In this document: positions 41,500 to 53,359 of the stretch, piece after piece | How the letters are laid out: the number at the start of each line of letters is the position of its first letter | How positions within the stretch are numbered: position 1 is the first letter of the stretch | Assembly: GCA_025331435.1 (NCBI GenBank) | Contig: JAIWNI010000013.1 | Span: 124,001 to 188,000, forward strand | Length of the DNA stretch: 64,000 nt | Source of the DNA: Choanephora cucurbitarum | Lineage: Eukaryota > Mucoromycota > Mucoromycetes > Mucorales > Choanephoraceae | Reading direction: 5' to 3' | Translations under genes and position numbers: made by a program | Notes under the pieces: model-generated | Told to the model about the DNA's origin: nothing | Database searches by the model: none | What the model saw: the letters and a program-made list of their open reading frames with translations, nothing else

Positions 41500-44210
41500 A
41501 TGGCAGCGACAATGAAAAGGAGACACATTCCTGGTGGCTCTGAGAAACCAGATTATGGCTACTCTTCATTAGATAACGAAGATAACAAAGAAAAAAGCCC
41601 TCGATACCTACAACCTCAACCTATCTATTCTTCTAACGAGGTAAAGAATCTTTTTTTTGGGTTTGTTTTGTTTATACAAGCTAAAGCATAACGCGTTTAT
41701 GTTTTTTCTAGCGTGTTGCATTTCTTCAAGAAAATAAGCGTGCACTTATAGCTATAGGCTTGACACTTTTATCGTTTTGGACACGTTTTAGAAAGATTGC
41801 TTTAAGTAACCAAGTTGTTTGGGATGAGGTAAATTTATACAAGAAAAGCAGGAGAGTGAAAGAGTATTATCACATACTCACAAGAAATTATTCTTCTTAT
41901 GGTGCATTATAGGCTCATTTCGGAAAGGTAAGATAGACAAAAAGAGGGAGGAAAGGTATGTGTACGAAAACAAGACTGATTCCCTTGGTTGGATATATGG
42001 TATAGTTTGGATCACACTACTTGAATCATGACTTTTACTTTGATGTTCATCCACCTCTTGGTAAAATTTTGGTCGGTTTCTCGGGTTGGTTGGCTGGCTA
42101 TGATGGTTCATTCAGCTTTGAATCAGGCGCTACTTATCCAGAAAACCTCAATTATGCAGTGATGCGTATCTTCAATGCATTCTTTGGCGCTATGATGGTT
42201 CCTATTGCTTATCTTACAGCTACTGAATTGAGAATGTCTACAAAGGCTTCTCTCTTGGCAGCCACCATGGTTTTATTAGGTAATGTTTATTTGTCTAGTC
42301 GACAATTTGGAAAAAAATTAGACAGAGATGTTAATGTGAATCTATAGATAATGCTTACTTGACCATCAGTCGATTCATCTTATTGGATTCTATGCTTCTA
42401 TTCTTTACTTGTACATCTTTATATACACTCACAGTCTTTCATAATTTGCGCTCACAGTAAGTTTATTTTCAAAGAAGAGAGGGGGAGAAGAAGAGACTGA
42501 TGAACCATTTGATTTGCATAGAGCATTTTCTTCTCAATGGTGGACTTGGCTTTGTTTGACAGGTGCTTCATTAGGTTGTGTCTTGAGTGTCAAATGGGTT
42601 GGTTTGTTTGCTGTTGCTGTTGTAGGTGTCTATACAATTGAAGACTTATGGGAAATGTGGGGTGATGTTCAGATGCCAAAGAAAACCTATCTTAACCATT
42701 GGATTGCTCGTGTGATTGGTTTGATTGTGATCCCTTCATGTATTTATATCTTCAGTTTCGTGATGCATTTTGGCTTGTTATACAAAAGTGGTCCTGGTGA
42801 CGCACAGATGAGTTCTCTCTTCCAAGCCAACCTGCAAGGAAACTCAATGACAGAAAATCCATTAGGTAGGCTCTCCATTTTTTTTTATCTTTTTTGTTTC
42901 TGACATGTGTATAGAAATCGCTTATGGTTCTCGATTAACCATTAAGAATGCTGGTTATGGTGGTGGTTTACTTCACTCTCACGTCCAGACTTACCCTGAG
43001 GGTTCCAAACAACAACAAGTTACCTGTTACCATCATAAGGATGATAACAACCATTGGTTGATCAGACATCCCAGAGAATCAAATGCTCGTGAATACGAAA
43101 ATGAAGAAGACGAAAGCTTTATACGTTTTGTAAAGGACGGAGATATCGTTCGTCTTCAACATACCTCCACCGGACGTAACTTGCACAGTCATCCAGTAAA
43201 CGCACCAATGACTACCTCTCAATGGGAAGTAAGTTGTTATGGTAATGAAACAGTTGGCGACAATCAAGACAACTGGGTTGTTGAAGTTGTGGATGATTTT
43301 GTCTATCACAACAAGGAACGAGTCAGATCCTTGACTACTCGATTCCGTCTTCGTCATCAAGAATTGGGATGTCTCTTGACAGCTGATGGAAACACATTGC
43401 CTCAATGGGGTTTCAAGCAAACTGAAGTCTACTGTGACAAGAACAACAACACCGATAACCCACATGCTATGTGGAATGTGGAAGAGCATTGGAATGAAAA
43501 ACTTCCTCCTGCTCCACCTAATTCTTACAAGACTCACTTCTTCCGTGATTTCATTACATTGAATGTTGCCATGTGGACTTCCAACAATGCCTTGACACCT
43601 GATCCTGATAAGTATGATATCCTTTCCTCTGTGCCCTCTGAATGGCCATTTGTAACAGTGGGTCTTCGTATGTGTGGATGGGGAGAAAATGATGTCAAGT
43701 ACTATCTTTTGGGTAATCCTGTTGTTTGGTGGATTTCTATTGTATCCATCATCACGTTCTGTCTGACAACCACATTCTACATTGTCCGTATGCAACGAAA
43801 GATATTTGATTTAAGCAACAGTAAGTAGCTTTTGTATGAATATTTTCCAGATCGTTTGTTAACCAGTCATAGTTCAATGGAACCACTTTTTCTATGCTGG
43901 CAAGACCTTGTTCCTTGGATGGTTCTTTCACTATATCCCTTTCTTTATCATGGGCCGTGTCACTTATCTGCATCACTACTTCCCTGCACTTTACTTTAGT
44001 ATCATCATGGTGCCTTTCTTAATGGATCACTTTACTCGCAACAGTTCTAAAGCAGTTCAATATGGTGTTTTCATTCCTGTTTACCTTGCTGTTATTTTAA
44101 CCTTCATCCACTTTGCAGACATCTCTTATGGTTTGCTTGGTCCTATTGAGAACTATAGCTCGCTCATTTGGAGAGATACCTGGAATATGATTGAAGAAAA
44201 ACGAAACTAG
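41500..44210 (+). CDS. PMT2: Dolichyl-phosphate-mannose protein O-mannosyltransferase, Pmt2 type
   Basis: This ER membrane enzyme transfers mannose from dolichol phosphate to Ser/Thr of secretory proteins, essential for fungal wall glycoproteins. Eight exons (41500-41640, 41712-41828, 41913-41927, 42006-42279, 42348-42456, 42522-42865, 42915-43820, 43873-44210) give 747 residues. The third exon is a 15-nt microexon coding AHFGK, just before FGSHYLNHDFYFDVHPPLGK. The preceding WDE and this DVHPPLGK loop are catalytic. Two membrane blocks flank a luminal MIR domain (GGGLLHSHVQTYP, STGRNLHSHPV, LRHQELGCLL). The sequence follows Pmt2 more closely than Pmt1 or Pmt4. A 238-residue antisense frame over exon 7 is a shadow. 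Confidence 0.96.
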
Positions 44211-44406
44211 AGACATCGTATATATATAAATACTTGACAATAAAAAACAGCTATTTTTTTTTATCTGTCGAATGGTATTCTTTAAAGCGTCCAACATACG
44301 TATCAAACGAACAGTTAAAAGGATAGGTTTTCTATCGAAATAAAGCAATCCAACACATGTAATTCAAGACTTGCTCATCCAAACAGTTGATGTAGAGAAC
44401 AAGCTT

Positions 44407-44548
44407 CAAGTATCGCTTTGCTGGAGAGTGCTTATATTTCCAAACAATGCGCTCTTATATTGAGCATACTCTTAGATCAAATGATGCTCTAGGGCTTGGG
44501 GTACTTTTGATTCTGAAGAATTGTTACTCTTATAGTGAGCTACTATTG
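44407..44548. mobile_element. Short TIR element (MITE-like), copy F
   Basis: A 142-bp copy with left end CAAGTATCGCTTTGCTGGAG and right end (reverse complement) CAATAGTAGCTCACTATAAG, followed by TA at 44549-44550; no TA on the left. The interior has GCTCTTATATTGAGCATACT and CTCTAGGGCTTGGGGTACTT, closest to partial copy C. It lies about 200 bp after the PMT2 stop. Confidence 0.65.
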
Positions 44549-47456
44549 TATGAGAATACTAGTTGTCAGGTTATTCAAATTGAGTTTGCTCTCTTATTGT
44601 TGAGGAAAAAGCAGCTTTCCAAACTGTGTTGTTCTTTGACAAAGTGAAATTCAAGTTATTCACTGTCAGAGCTGTTTGTGTCTCAATGAGCTTATACAAT
44701 CTATAATAATGCTGTCGCTGGCGCGGACCAAGTAATCCAATCAATTTTTCTTCAGCATTTCTATCTATGCTGGAAGAACTATTTTAGCTAAAAGAAAACA
44801 TTTGTTTCTGATATCCAAGGCCTTCAATCATCATTTTAAAAGAACTCGTATCACAAGTAAATGTACTCGCAGTAAGAAACAGATGCTTGGACATTAAAGC
44901 TTTCTCCCATAGGCTTTTGTGCAAATGTTGACTTGTTCCAAAAGATGCGATCCATCCTCATTCTGCTTCTATCTTTGTCTATTAATCTTGAGTGCAAACC
45001 AACAAAAGAGTCCAATTTCCTTTTGGTGGAAGAATGAGAAACTAGGCCAACCGCTATTGTGTTGCTTCCCTCTTACATGAGGAAAAGGAACAGGCATGAA
45101 ATTCAGTCTATAAGCCTAAATTAGTCCTTTTTTCCCTCATTAGATGAAGCTGATTTAACAATGCTTAAAGAATCTCTATAGAAGATCAAAGATGCTTTTT
45201 TTTGGACTTTACGTAAGACGCTTGAAGCATGAGGTATTCGTGTTACACAATAGAACAAGGGAATGGGAGAGCGATAGCATCAAATCCTGATCATTGGCTA
45301 CTCCAAAAGAAAAGCTTTGTAACCCTTAAGCTTATTTAATAAGAATTCCCCAACAATCACAATCTAACTTTACCCGAGACATGTTGCATGTGCAAAAAGA
45401 GAGAAATCTTCAATTGTGAACAGTGATAGAGAAATCGAATCAGGCATGGCGGCGCATGAATCGAGATTGCTTAGGGTATACGAATCGCTTGCACTCAAGA
45501 TCTGTTGGCTTGTTTGACAGACACTCGCCCTATATGGATTTAAATCTATTAGTCATCCAACTAGTCGCTCTTGGTGATAAAAGACAAAGAAGCTATACAA
45601 ATGATGTAGATCTTATAGTTCTCAAGCAAACATGAGATATGCTGAATTCTTTGCCAACTAAGGCGTCCGTAATTCTAAGCTCTGTAATAGGCTATCCAAC
45701 AGCACAAAGACAACAGACTGATCCTTGGCTTTTATCGATATCGTGTAACTTGCTTCCACTTAGTTCTCATTGCTATTGTACCTTGAGCATTGTTTGTTTT
45801 CATTTGTTCTTTTGATTTCGCATTTCTGATTTGATTCACTTCTAGAGTACCTATGATTTGCTGTAACTAACAGATTGACTTGTAAAGATTTCTTTTATCC
45901 TAAATGACACTGGCACATGCTGATCAATGTCAAAAAAACCCGATTTGAACAGCTTATACACCCGCAGTTTTAATTTCAAAACCAACTGTATACAGAGAAC
46001 CAGCGATCATAGTACAGAAAGGGCTTTTTTACTTTAAAGGTAAGCTCCACTTCTACTTTAAGTGTAATCCACATTTATCTATCAGGGCATTTAGAAAGGA
46101 GAAGAATAGCTTTGATCGGCATCTTGAGATCGCACTTAATAAAATCACGCGCAACCTACAAGTTGACATATTCATTCACTTTATGCCGTCAAATAAAAAA
46201 AGAATATAAACGTGTATCTAGAGTATGACACGACACAAATAGTTCTTGTTAAATACTAGCGCATGTACCAAAGTGTTTCGGTTTCTTGTATAAAAAAAGA
46301 AGCAAACCTGTAGAGTAGACTAGATGGATGAAACAGCATAACACCTTTGTTGACATTTGGCCTTAGGGCATGTTTATTCATCCAACCACATTAAGCATCC
46401 GACATTGGATTTCTGTGTAGCATCAACCGCGTAATTAATTGAAAAGTTTTTTTGTCTTGTTTTGTAATGACATAATTCTCTAGACCAAAAAAAGAGAAAA
46501 ATATCAAAGTAGATACTTCTCTCGTTTGAGCAAAATCAATTACATGACAAATATAGAAGAAGAAGGAGATATGAGCCATTTGGCTGGTTTAGTGTAATAT
46601 CAATCGCTTCTAATAGATGCCTAAGCCAATGGATAGCTGAATTGTGCGGAGCAAGAAAGAAGCCTGCTAAGCTCTCATGTGAAGAGAAACAACTGTTTTG
46701 TGTATCCATTAGCAACAAAAGTATTTCTTCTACTTTTCTGAACAAAATAGACAGAACAGCACGCTGTGTTAACACCTAAGATAACACCCTTTTAAAAAAA
46801 AAAGAAGAAGTTTGACAAGTTTAAACAAGAATCAAGTAATTGAAACCATTTTCTTTTTTATCAAATATGTTTAACTATGTGAGAGTACAGAAAAGTAAAG
46901 GTAACATTAACCATACGTGCTTTGACTAAACCTGATTTGACATTGGTGAATGCACTAGTACAACCACTACTATTGAAATACCCATATTCAGGACGTAAGA
47001 GTAATTAAAATTCAGAATATTGAATGACAAACAATTGAATGGTGCAACACTCTAATATATTAGTTTCAAATTCTTTCCTACTCTTTTTCTTCACAGTCAG
47101 AATTGGGCAATTTGACGTGGTTTAGCACTATAAATACAACTATTCTATCATAATTTTATTTGATTAAATTTTTTTTTTCATGTTCATATTGTAATCACCG
47201 AAAAACAGATATTATATCCTTTTAATGTCAAATTTACACGGTTATGTCTCAGATCACAGGCATATTGGCCAATCAGACATCTTCCCCTTTTCTATGTTAT
47301 TATTTTAAATCACCGTCATTTATATTCATTTACCTTCCTTTGAATTGCCGCTGAATGTGAGCTGTATAGCATCATATGGAATAAGCTGTATACTATGTTA
47401 TACAAACCAAAAATAAAAATAAAAATGGCATTTAAAAGGGACTTTTTGTAATAAAA

Positions 47457-47464
47457 TATAAAGG
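47457..47464 (+). promoter_or_regulatory. TATA box of the second G-alpha gene
   Basis: TATAAAGG lies 88 nt before the ATG at 47545, followed by a T/C-rich leader. Spacing agrees with other genes in the window. Confidence 0.55.
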
Positions 47465-47544
47465 CAGTTTTTTTTTCTTTCTTTCTTTCATCTTATTATT
47501 CTTTTTTTCTTAATTAGTCACTCATTATTATCAAACTATTTATT

Positions 47545-48950
47545 ATGGGAAACATCAAAAGTAACTTAAGAAACAATGGCAATTCGACTGCCAATATGAG
47601 TTCAGCCATCAGTCAAAATATCGATAAACAACTCAAGGCTGATCAAAAGCGTATGAAGAAGGAAGTGAAATTATTATTGTTAGGTAAAAAAAAAGAAAAA
47701 GAAAGGGAATCTTGTTTGTATCTTACGTATATTCCCTTTTTAGGTGCTGGTGAATCAGGGAAATCAACTGTCCTTAAGCAAATGAGACTGATACATGCAT
47801 CTGGATTTGGACCTGGTGAAAGAGAAGGATTTCGTTTGATAGTGTTTCTTAATCTTGTTTCGGCTATTCAGACACTGTTAGAAGCATTGGACGATTTGAA
47901 TTTAGAACTTGCAGATCCTACATTAAATGTAAAAAAGTCTATTTGTATTTTGCCTTTATTTTTAACTAACTTTCCTATTTAGAAATATTTGAGTTTATTT
48001 GCTGAAATTCCCTCTCTAGAAGAATTTCAGCCATTTCCTGAACTGTATTATGAACCAATAAAATGCTTATGGGAAGACAAACATGTTCAAGTGGCATTCT
48101 CCAACGGTCATCGATTTGCACTTCATGACAATATCGCCTAGTAAGTCATAATTTAGAGAATTGAAACGAGTGTATATTGATTCATCTCGACTAGCTTCTT
48201 TGATAAATTAGATGAACTTTGGCACCCTGATTATAGACCATCAGATCAAGATATTATACGTTGTAGAGCCAAGACAACAGGCATTATAGAGACCACATTT
48301 CACCTTGGTCCATTGACCTATCGTATGTTTGATGTGGGTGGTCAGAGAAGTGAAAGAAAGAAATGGGTGCACTGCTTCGATAATGTGACAGCCGTCTTGT
48401 TTGTTGTGGCGATCAGTGGATATGATCAATGTCTAGTTGAAGACAGGAATTCGGTAAGTTTATCTGATGTTGCTTATGTATTGTCACTAAACCCTTCTAT
48501 TAGAATCAGGTACCACTACCGACAAAGACCCAATTTTTGTAAGATACTGATAAATAACCTTATAGATGCATGAAGCATTGATGCTATTTGACGCAACCTG
48601 TAATTCACAGTGGTTCGTCAGAACTTCTATGATTTTACTGTTAAACAAGATCGATATATTCAAGATGAAGATACAGACTTCACCTATTTCAAACTATTTC
48701 CCAGACTATAAAGGTAAGTAATCATACTCACCGAGGTAACATGTTACTCATCGAAACAACAGGTCGACCAGACAGTCTTGAAGCAGGCAAGAATTACTTC
48801 AAGACACGATTTCAAAGATTAAATCAAAACCGAGAAAAGCGAGTGTATGTTCATTATACTGATGCTACAGACACTACTCTTTTACAACAAGTGATGATGG
48901 CAGTATCTGATATCATCCTGAATGATAACTTAAAGACCATTATGCTCTAA
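47545..48950 (+). CDS. Heterotrimeric G-protein alpha subunit (second of two)
   Basis: This is a second G-alpha paralogue with a different N terminus and tail. Seven exons (47545-47683, 47744-47928, 47983-48140, 48195-48453, 48504-48509, 48566-48713, 48763-48950) give 360 residues. The fifth exon is only 6 nt (AATCAG, coding Asn-Gln) between two introns of 50 and 56 nt. Without it the conserved N-Q/R-M-H/Q-E segment would lack two residues. MGNIKS has the myristoylated Gly but no Cys at position 3. [28 protein letters not shown] and NKID are intact. The guanine-contact motif usually written TCAT reads TDAT here. The C terminus is NLKTIML, unlike the first copy. Confidence 0.95.
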
Positions 48951-50796
48951 ATCATACAATCATTAACCAGTAGAAATTCCCTCTCTTTTTTTTATATATA
49001 TTTGAAATCTAAAACTCCATTCATGACTACCTTGTCGCTCTTTATTTATAATCCACTTATCTCCTTTTCTTTGTATGACCTTATCACTCACTCCACACCT
49101 TCATTTGTCTCTAATATTTCTCTCTTTATACATGTTCATTTACCTATATTTGTCCTAATAGTTAACTTCATGACAACCTGCTGGCCTAGTTATCAAAATC
49201 AAATAAATTTCTTTTTTGTAATTGTTACTTTTTTAAAGTTCAAACTAAACTGACGGAAAGAAACGGCAAAAAGAGAAAAAGGTTTAGAAGGGCGCGTTTG
49301 CTTTCCAAAAGAAAAGACATGAGAAAATGTGTAACCTGTTGCTGCATTATGTCTGAGTCCAACACACTTTGTTGCCTACCAGCAGGACAATCTACCAACA
49401 TTTACCAATTTCTTAACTCTTGTTACTTTAACAGATAATTGATAGAGACGCGCGGGGCAAGATAAACTCAGCAAATTGAACGTGTGGATCGCTTTCCTTT
49501 CTTTTTTTAGATATGTGTCTAGAGTGTTCATTATAGAGTATAATTTCAGGGTTTAGTTAAGGTCCAGGCTGGTCTAAGTAGAAAGAGGAAATCATGGTTT
49601 CATATTTATATAAAAAGTGACATATCCAAGTCATTATTTCTAAAGAAAGTTTATATCCCCATGAGTGTCACAATCTATCAAAAATAGTTGGGCATTAAAA
49701 AAAGAACACAGGGCAAGAACAATGTTTTCTATTGTGGAAAAATAGGCGTCATGGGAATTCTCGTTATAAATAGATAAATCAGTGGTGATATGATAATGGA
49801 CTGTGGCATTCTTTTATATAATCAAATACCCCTTTGCTATCTATGCCAGACTACAAGATTGAGAAAGAGAGAAAAGATGTGTTCCTTTCTGGAATTGTCT
49901 ATGATTTGGTCTCTTTAGAGTTTTTTTTTATTGTTGTTATTTGAGTCTAGGTGGCTTGAGAACACAGAGGAAGCTTTTTTAACCGAGATTTATCCTTGAG
50001 ACAACCTGTGTACTTTCAGATAAGTTCTTTTGTCTTTTATTGAAATCATATATAGATGCAGGCTATATAATCCTTTTTTTTTTGCTTGATTCAACTATAC
50101 TACTTGTTTAAGCTTTTTTTTTTTCATTAATTGCATACTAGCGATTACACTCGGGCATTTAAAAAAACAGTATCTCATGTCTGTATGCATTATACTATTA
50201 GGCTTTTATACTGTAACATGATCTTGCATAAGTTAGATAAATATAGCACTAAAGTTTAATTTTGTTTGACTTCAATTATAATTGAAAAGACGAAATTAAT
50301 TATAAAAAGCAAGTCCTACAATGCACTTTCCTTTTTCTCTTTAGACGTAGATCCATCAGATGGATTTCGGGGTAACTAAAAATAGGCATTTTCTGTAAAC
50401 AGATAATTTTACGAACTCCCAAATATTGATAGTTAGAATACACATTAAAAAAAACAGAAAACAGATGATTTCCATATCCTTCGCTCCAAAACTGAATGAT
50501 CTCTTAGGAGCTCGGGTAGTATCATATCGGCTAATTGATACGCACATGCAATTTATCGATAAAAAAAATGATTCAATTGAGAGATAACTCACTATCGCTA
50601 CTGTATTTTTTTTGAAGCAGTAGTCCATTAGAACAACAGATAGAAAATATTTCTTTATTGAATTACATATTTTGTTTTCTGTTAGAACTAATCCAAAGTA
50701 TTAAGTCATTCTAAATTCCATACTTTGGCTCAAACGGAAATTTTACTTTTCCTTTGTTGTTCTTCTGCTTTCTTTCTTCTTTTTTTTTCTCCTGTT
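48951..50796. other. Intergenic region
   Basis: About 1.8 kb of AT-rich sequence between the second G-alpha gene and the small membrane-protein gene. Short frames are present, but none has introns, a promoter pattern or family similarity. No TIR copy or structured RNA was recognised. Confidence 0.5.
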
Positions 50797-51661
50797 ATGA
50801 GTGAGGGCAGCATCACTACAAGTTCATGGAAAAGCAAGTTTTTCGATTTCTATCAATGGTGTAAAATCGTATCTATCAGTCTAAATGTGATTTATATGGT
50901 AATGTTGTCTATCTATCTTCCGTCTGTTTCATCCTTCTAAATAATGCATTCCATCAAACAGGTTCGAACATTCGAAGACATATATGATGCAGGCTCACGT
51001 ATAGGTAAGAGAGATTAGTATCTTTCCTATCTGTCTAGAGTCTAACAAGTAATTTTTCATCTTTGAAAAGATCATGCAACTTCATTACAGTATGGCTTCC
51101 AGATTTTGATCGGTTGTTTGATGGTGTTTTGTCTTATAGGCGATTTAATAGTGATCAATACAGTAAGTGCTTGTATTTGTCTAGGAACATTGTACTTGTT
51201 TTAAGTAGTATCATCAGTCAAAACTAGCTGTTGCTAATTGGTATTGGCGCCCTGGTATTCTCTTCTTTACTTTCACTTTTGGCAATGAGGTGATCAACAT
51301 AACAGATCGTGTACTTAATGCAGATATTGTGTTTCAGAACTGTCAGCAAAGATTGATGAATGCAGCCAGAGGATCCTCCATTGCTCTTGTATCAGATGTC
51401 TGTGGCCTTGAAAATCAACTAGGGCATCTGTATTCAACTGGCACAATGATGCGTAATATTATCCTATGTGTAAGTGTCTCTTGCCTCTGTACATACAACT
51501 ACTGACAATCCACATCTCTCACTGTACAGGGTGCTTATGCTGCAGCAAGTTACTTTTATATTATCCAGCTTATACAAGTCTTGAAAAGAAATGCTACAAT
51601 GACTACAGATACTGCACTTCAAGTCATGTCAACTAACTACCATTACCCAATCACTCAATAA
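50797..51661 (+). CDS. Small multi-span membrane protein of unknown function, 206 residues
   Basis: I cannot assign a family. Five exons (50797-50898, 50962-51004, 51071-51162, 51218-51469, 51530-51661) join in frame through standard GT-AG introns. The product has a cytosolic-looking start (MSEGSITTSSWKSKFFDFYQW) and about four hydrophobic segments: KIVSISLNVIYM, QILIGCLMVFCLIGDLIVI, PGILFFTFTFG and CGAYAAASYFYIIQLI. The hydrophilic stretch between spans 3 and 4 contains three cysteines. The start at 50797 is preferred to an upstream in-frame ATG at 50725, because the extra residues derive from a pyrimidine tract. It is tandem with the PPIL4 gene, with 212 bp between them. Confidence 0.78.
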
Positions 51662-51873
51662 AGTTATTTACACCAGCCTTCTCATCCTAGTCTGCATTCT
51701 ATTGTATCCTTTATCTTACTAAAGAGAACACAATAGACTAGAATCATTTGCCCTCTCAGTATTATGGATCCTGCAAAAGTCATCCAATAAAATTACAAGG
51801 AAAATTCTAATTTCTTGTTCTATTTCTTTTTTTATTTTTTTTAGTTGACTTTAATAAAAAAGCCCTCTTTAGA

Positions 51874-53311
51874 ATGGTGAGCGAAGAGAGAAAGACTGAC
51901 CCAAATAACAAGCAACTCATATTTCTTTGATTAAAAAAAAAGTCTGTCTTGATAGAAACTTCACTTGGAGATCTTGTGATTGATTTATATATAGACGAAT
52001 GTCCCAAGACATCACTCAACTTCATCAAACTCTGCAAGATTAAATATTACAACTTTGCTCCATTCTTCAATGTCCAAAAAGACTTTATGGCACAGACAGG
52101 TGATCCAACCGGTAAAGGAGATCAAGGCGAATCAGTCTACGGGATCCTCAACGGTCCTAGTCAACGCTACTTTCCTGCCGAAATCAACCCAAAACTCAAA
52201 CACAACAAACGAGGCATGGTGTCGATGGCAGTTGCTCAAGACGCCTCGATCGAAAGCGGCGGTGTTAGTGGAAGTCAGTTCTTCATTACCTTGGCTGATG
52301 ACCTAGATTATTTGGATGGCAAATACACTCTTTTCGGTGAAGTCGTCGAAGGTTTTGAGGTCCTAGACAAGATGAATAACGCGTACTGCGATGAAAAGGG
52401 ACGTCCCTTTCGCGATATCCGTATCAAACATACCATCATTATAGACGATCCCTTTCCTGATCCTGAAGGTCTTCAGGTCCCTGACGAATCACCTTTACCT
52501 ACCAAAGAACAGATGGAAAGCATGCGTATAGCTGATGACGAAGATCTTGAAGAGATGGGCGACCCTGAGGAGATTGAAAAGAGAATGCGTGAAAAGGAAG
52601 CAAAGGCACATGCATTGACACTTGAGATGATTGGTGACTTGCCGTTTGCAGAAGTCAAGGCACCTGAAAACGTCTTGTTTGTCTGTAAATTGAATCCAGT
52701 GACTCGGGATGAGGATTTGGAGATGATTTTCTCGAGATTTGGACCTATTCATAGCTGTGAAATTATTCGAGATCGACAGACAGGTGATTCTTTAAGTTAT
52801 GCTTTTATTGAATTCGAAAATAGAGAGGATGCTGAAGAGGTAAAAAGAAAGTTTATTATGCTTTTTTTTTGTATATTCATGCCATGGTTCTTTTCAATAG
52901 GCTTATTTCAAAATGCAATCTGTCTTGATTGATGATCGCCGTATCAACGTTGATTTCTCTCAATCTGTCTCAAAGTTACATAAAGATTGGATCTCAAAGC
53001 GTACAGCGGGCAATCGACAGTCCATGGGTGGTTTTGATAACCTCAAGAAGCGAACAAGATACAGAGAAGATGAAAACAATGATCGAAACAACTATGACTT
53101 AGTGTTTGAACAAAAGAGGAAAAAGACCAGTTCAAGTAGAGATGATGACAGAAGAAGGGATGACAGAAGCAGTCATCGTCGAGAGAGCAGCAGAGACGAT
53201 GAAAAAAGAAGAAAAAGTAGCCATCGCCGAGATAGTAGTAGAGAGTATGACAGAAGAAGAGACTACGATAGGCGTAGAAGAGATGACGATGATAGAAGAC
53301 GACGACGATAA
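51874..53311 (+). CDS. PPIL4: Cyclophilin-RRM protein PPIL4 (spliceosome-associated peptidyl-prolyl isomerase)
   Basis: This is a nuclear prolyl isomerase fused to an RNA-binding domain, associated with pre-mRNA splicing. Exons are 51874-51876, 51943-52839 and 52901-53311, giving 436 residues. The first coding exon is just ATG; splicing then yields [17 protein letters not shown], matching the family start exactly. The cyclophilin domain covers residues 1-165 ([31 protein letters not shown]). The RRM covers about 240-318 ([10 protein letters not shown] as RNP2-like, YAFIEFE as RNP1). [18 protein letters not shown] closes it. The tail is rich in Arg-Asp/Arg-Ser dipeptides, as in splicing factors. 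The stop is 48 bp from the convergent coiled-coil gene. Confidence 0.95.
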
Positions 53312-53359
53312 TAACAATAATAAAATTGGTATATTTCCTTCTTTTATTATGATTACGAC

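Larger units (their letters stand above)
44211..47544. other. Gene-poor intergenic region
   Basis: About 3.3 kb between PMT2 and the second G-alpha gene. It contains one TIR element (listed separately). Several frames of 60-80 codons (for example near 45423-45635 and 46536-46775) have no partner exons, family motif or promoter signal. The overall look is of decayed, unselected sequence. The final 100 bp hold the G-alpha promoter. Confidence 0.5.

Noticed and set aside
43079..43795. 238-codon open frame on the minus strand
   Set aside because: Antisense to the MIR-domain exon of PMT2, with low-complexity Ile/Thr/Val translation and no start context; a shadow frame.
45423..45635. 70-codon plus-strand frame in the gene-poor region
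   Set aside because: No family motif, splice partners or promoter features; flanking sequence appears decayed.
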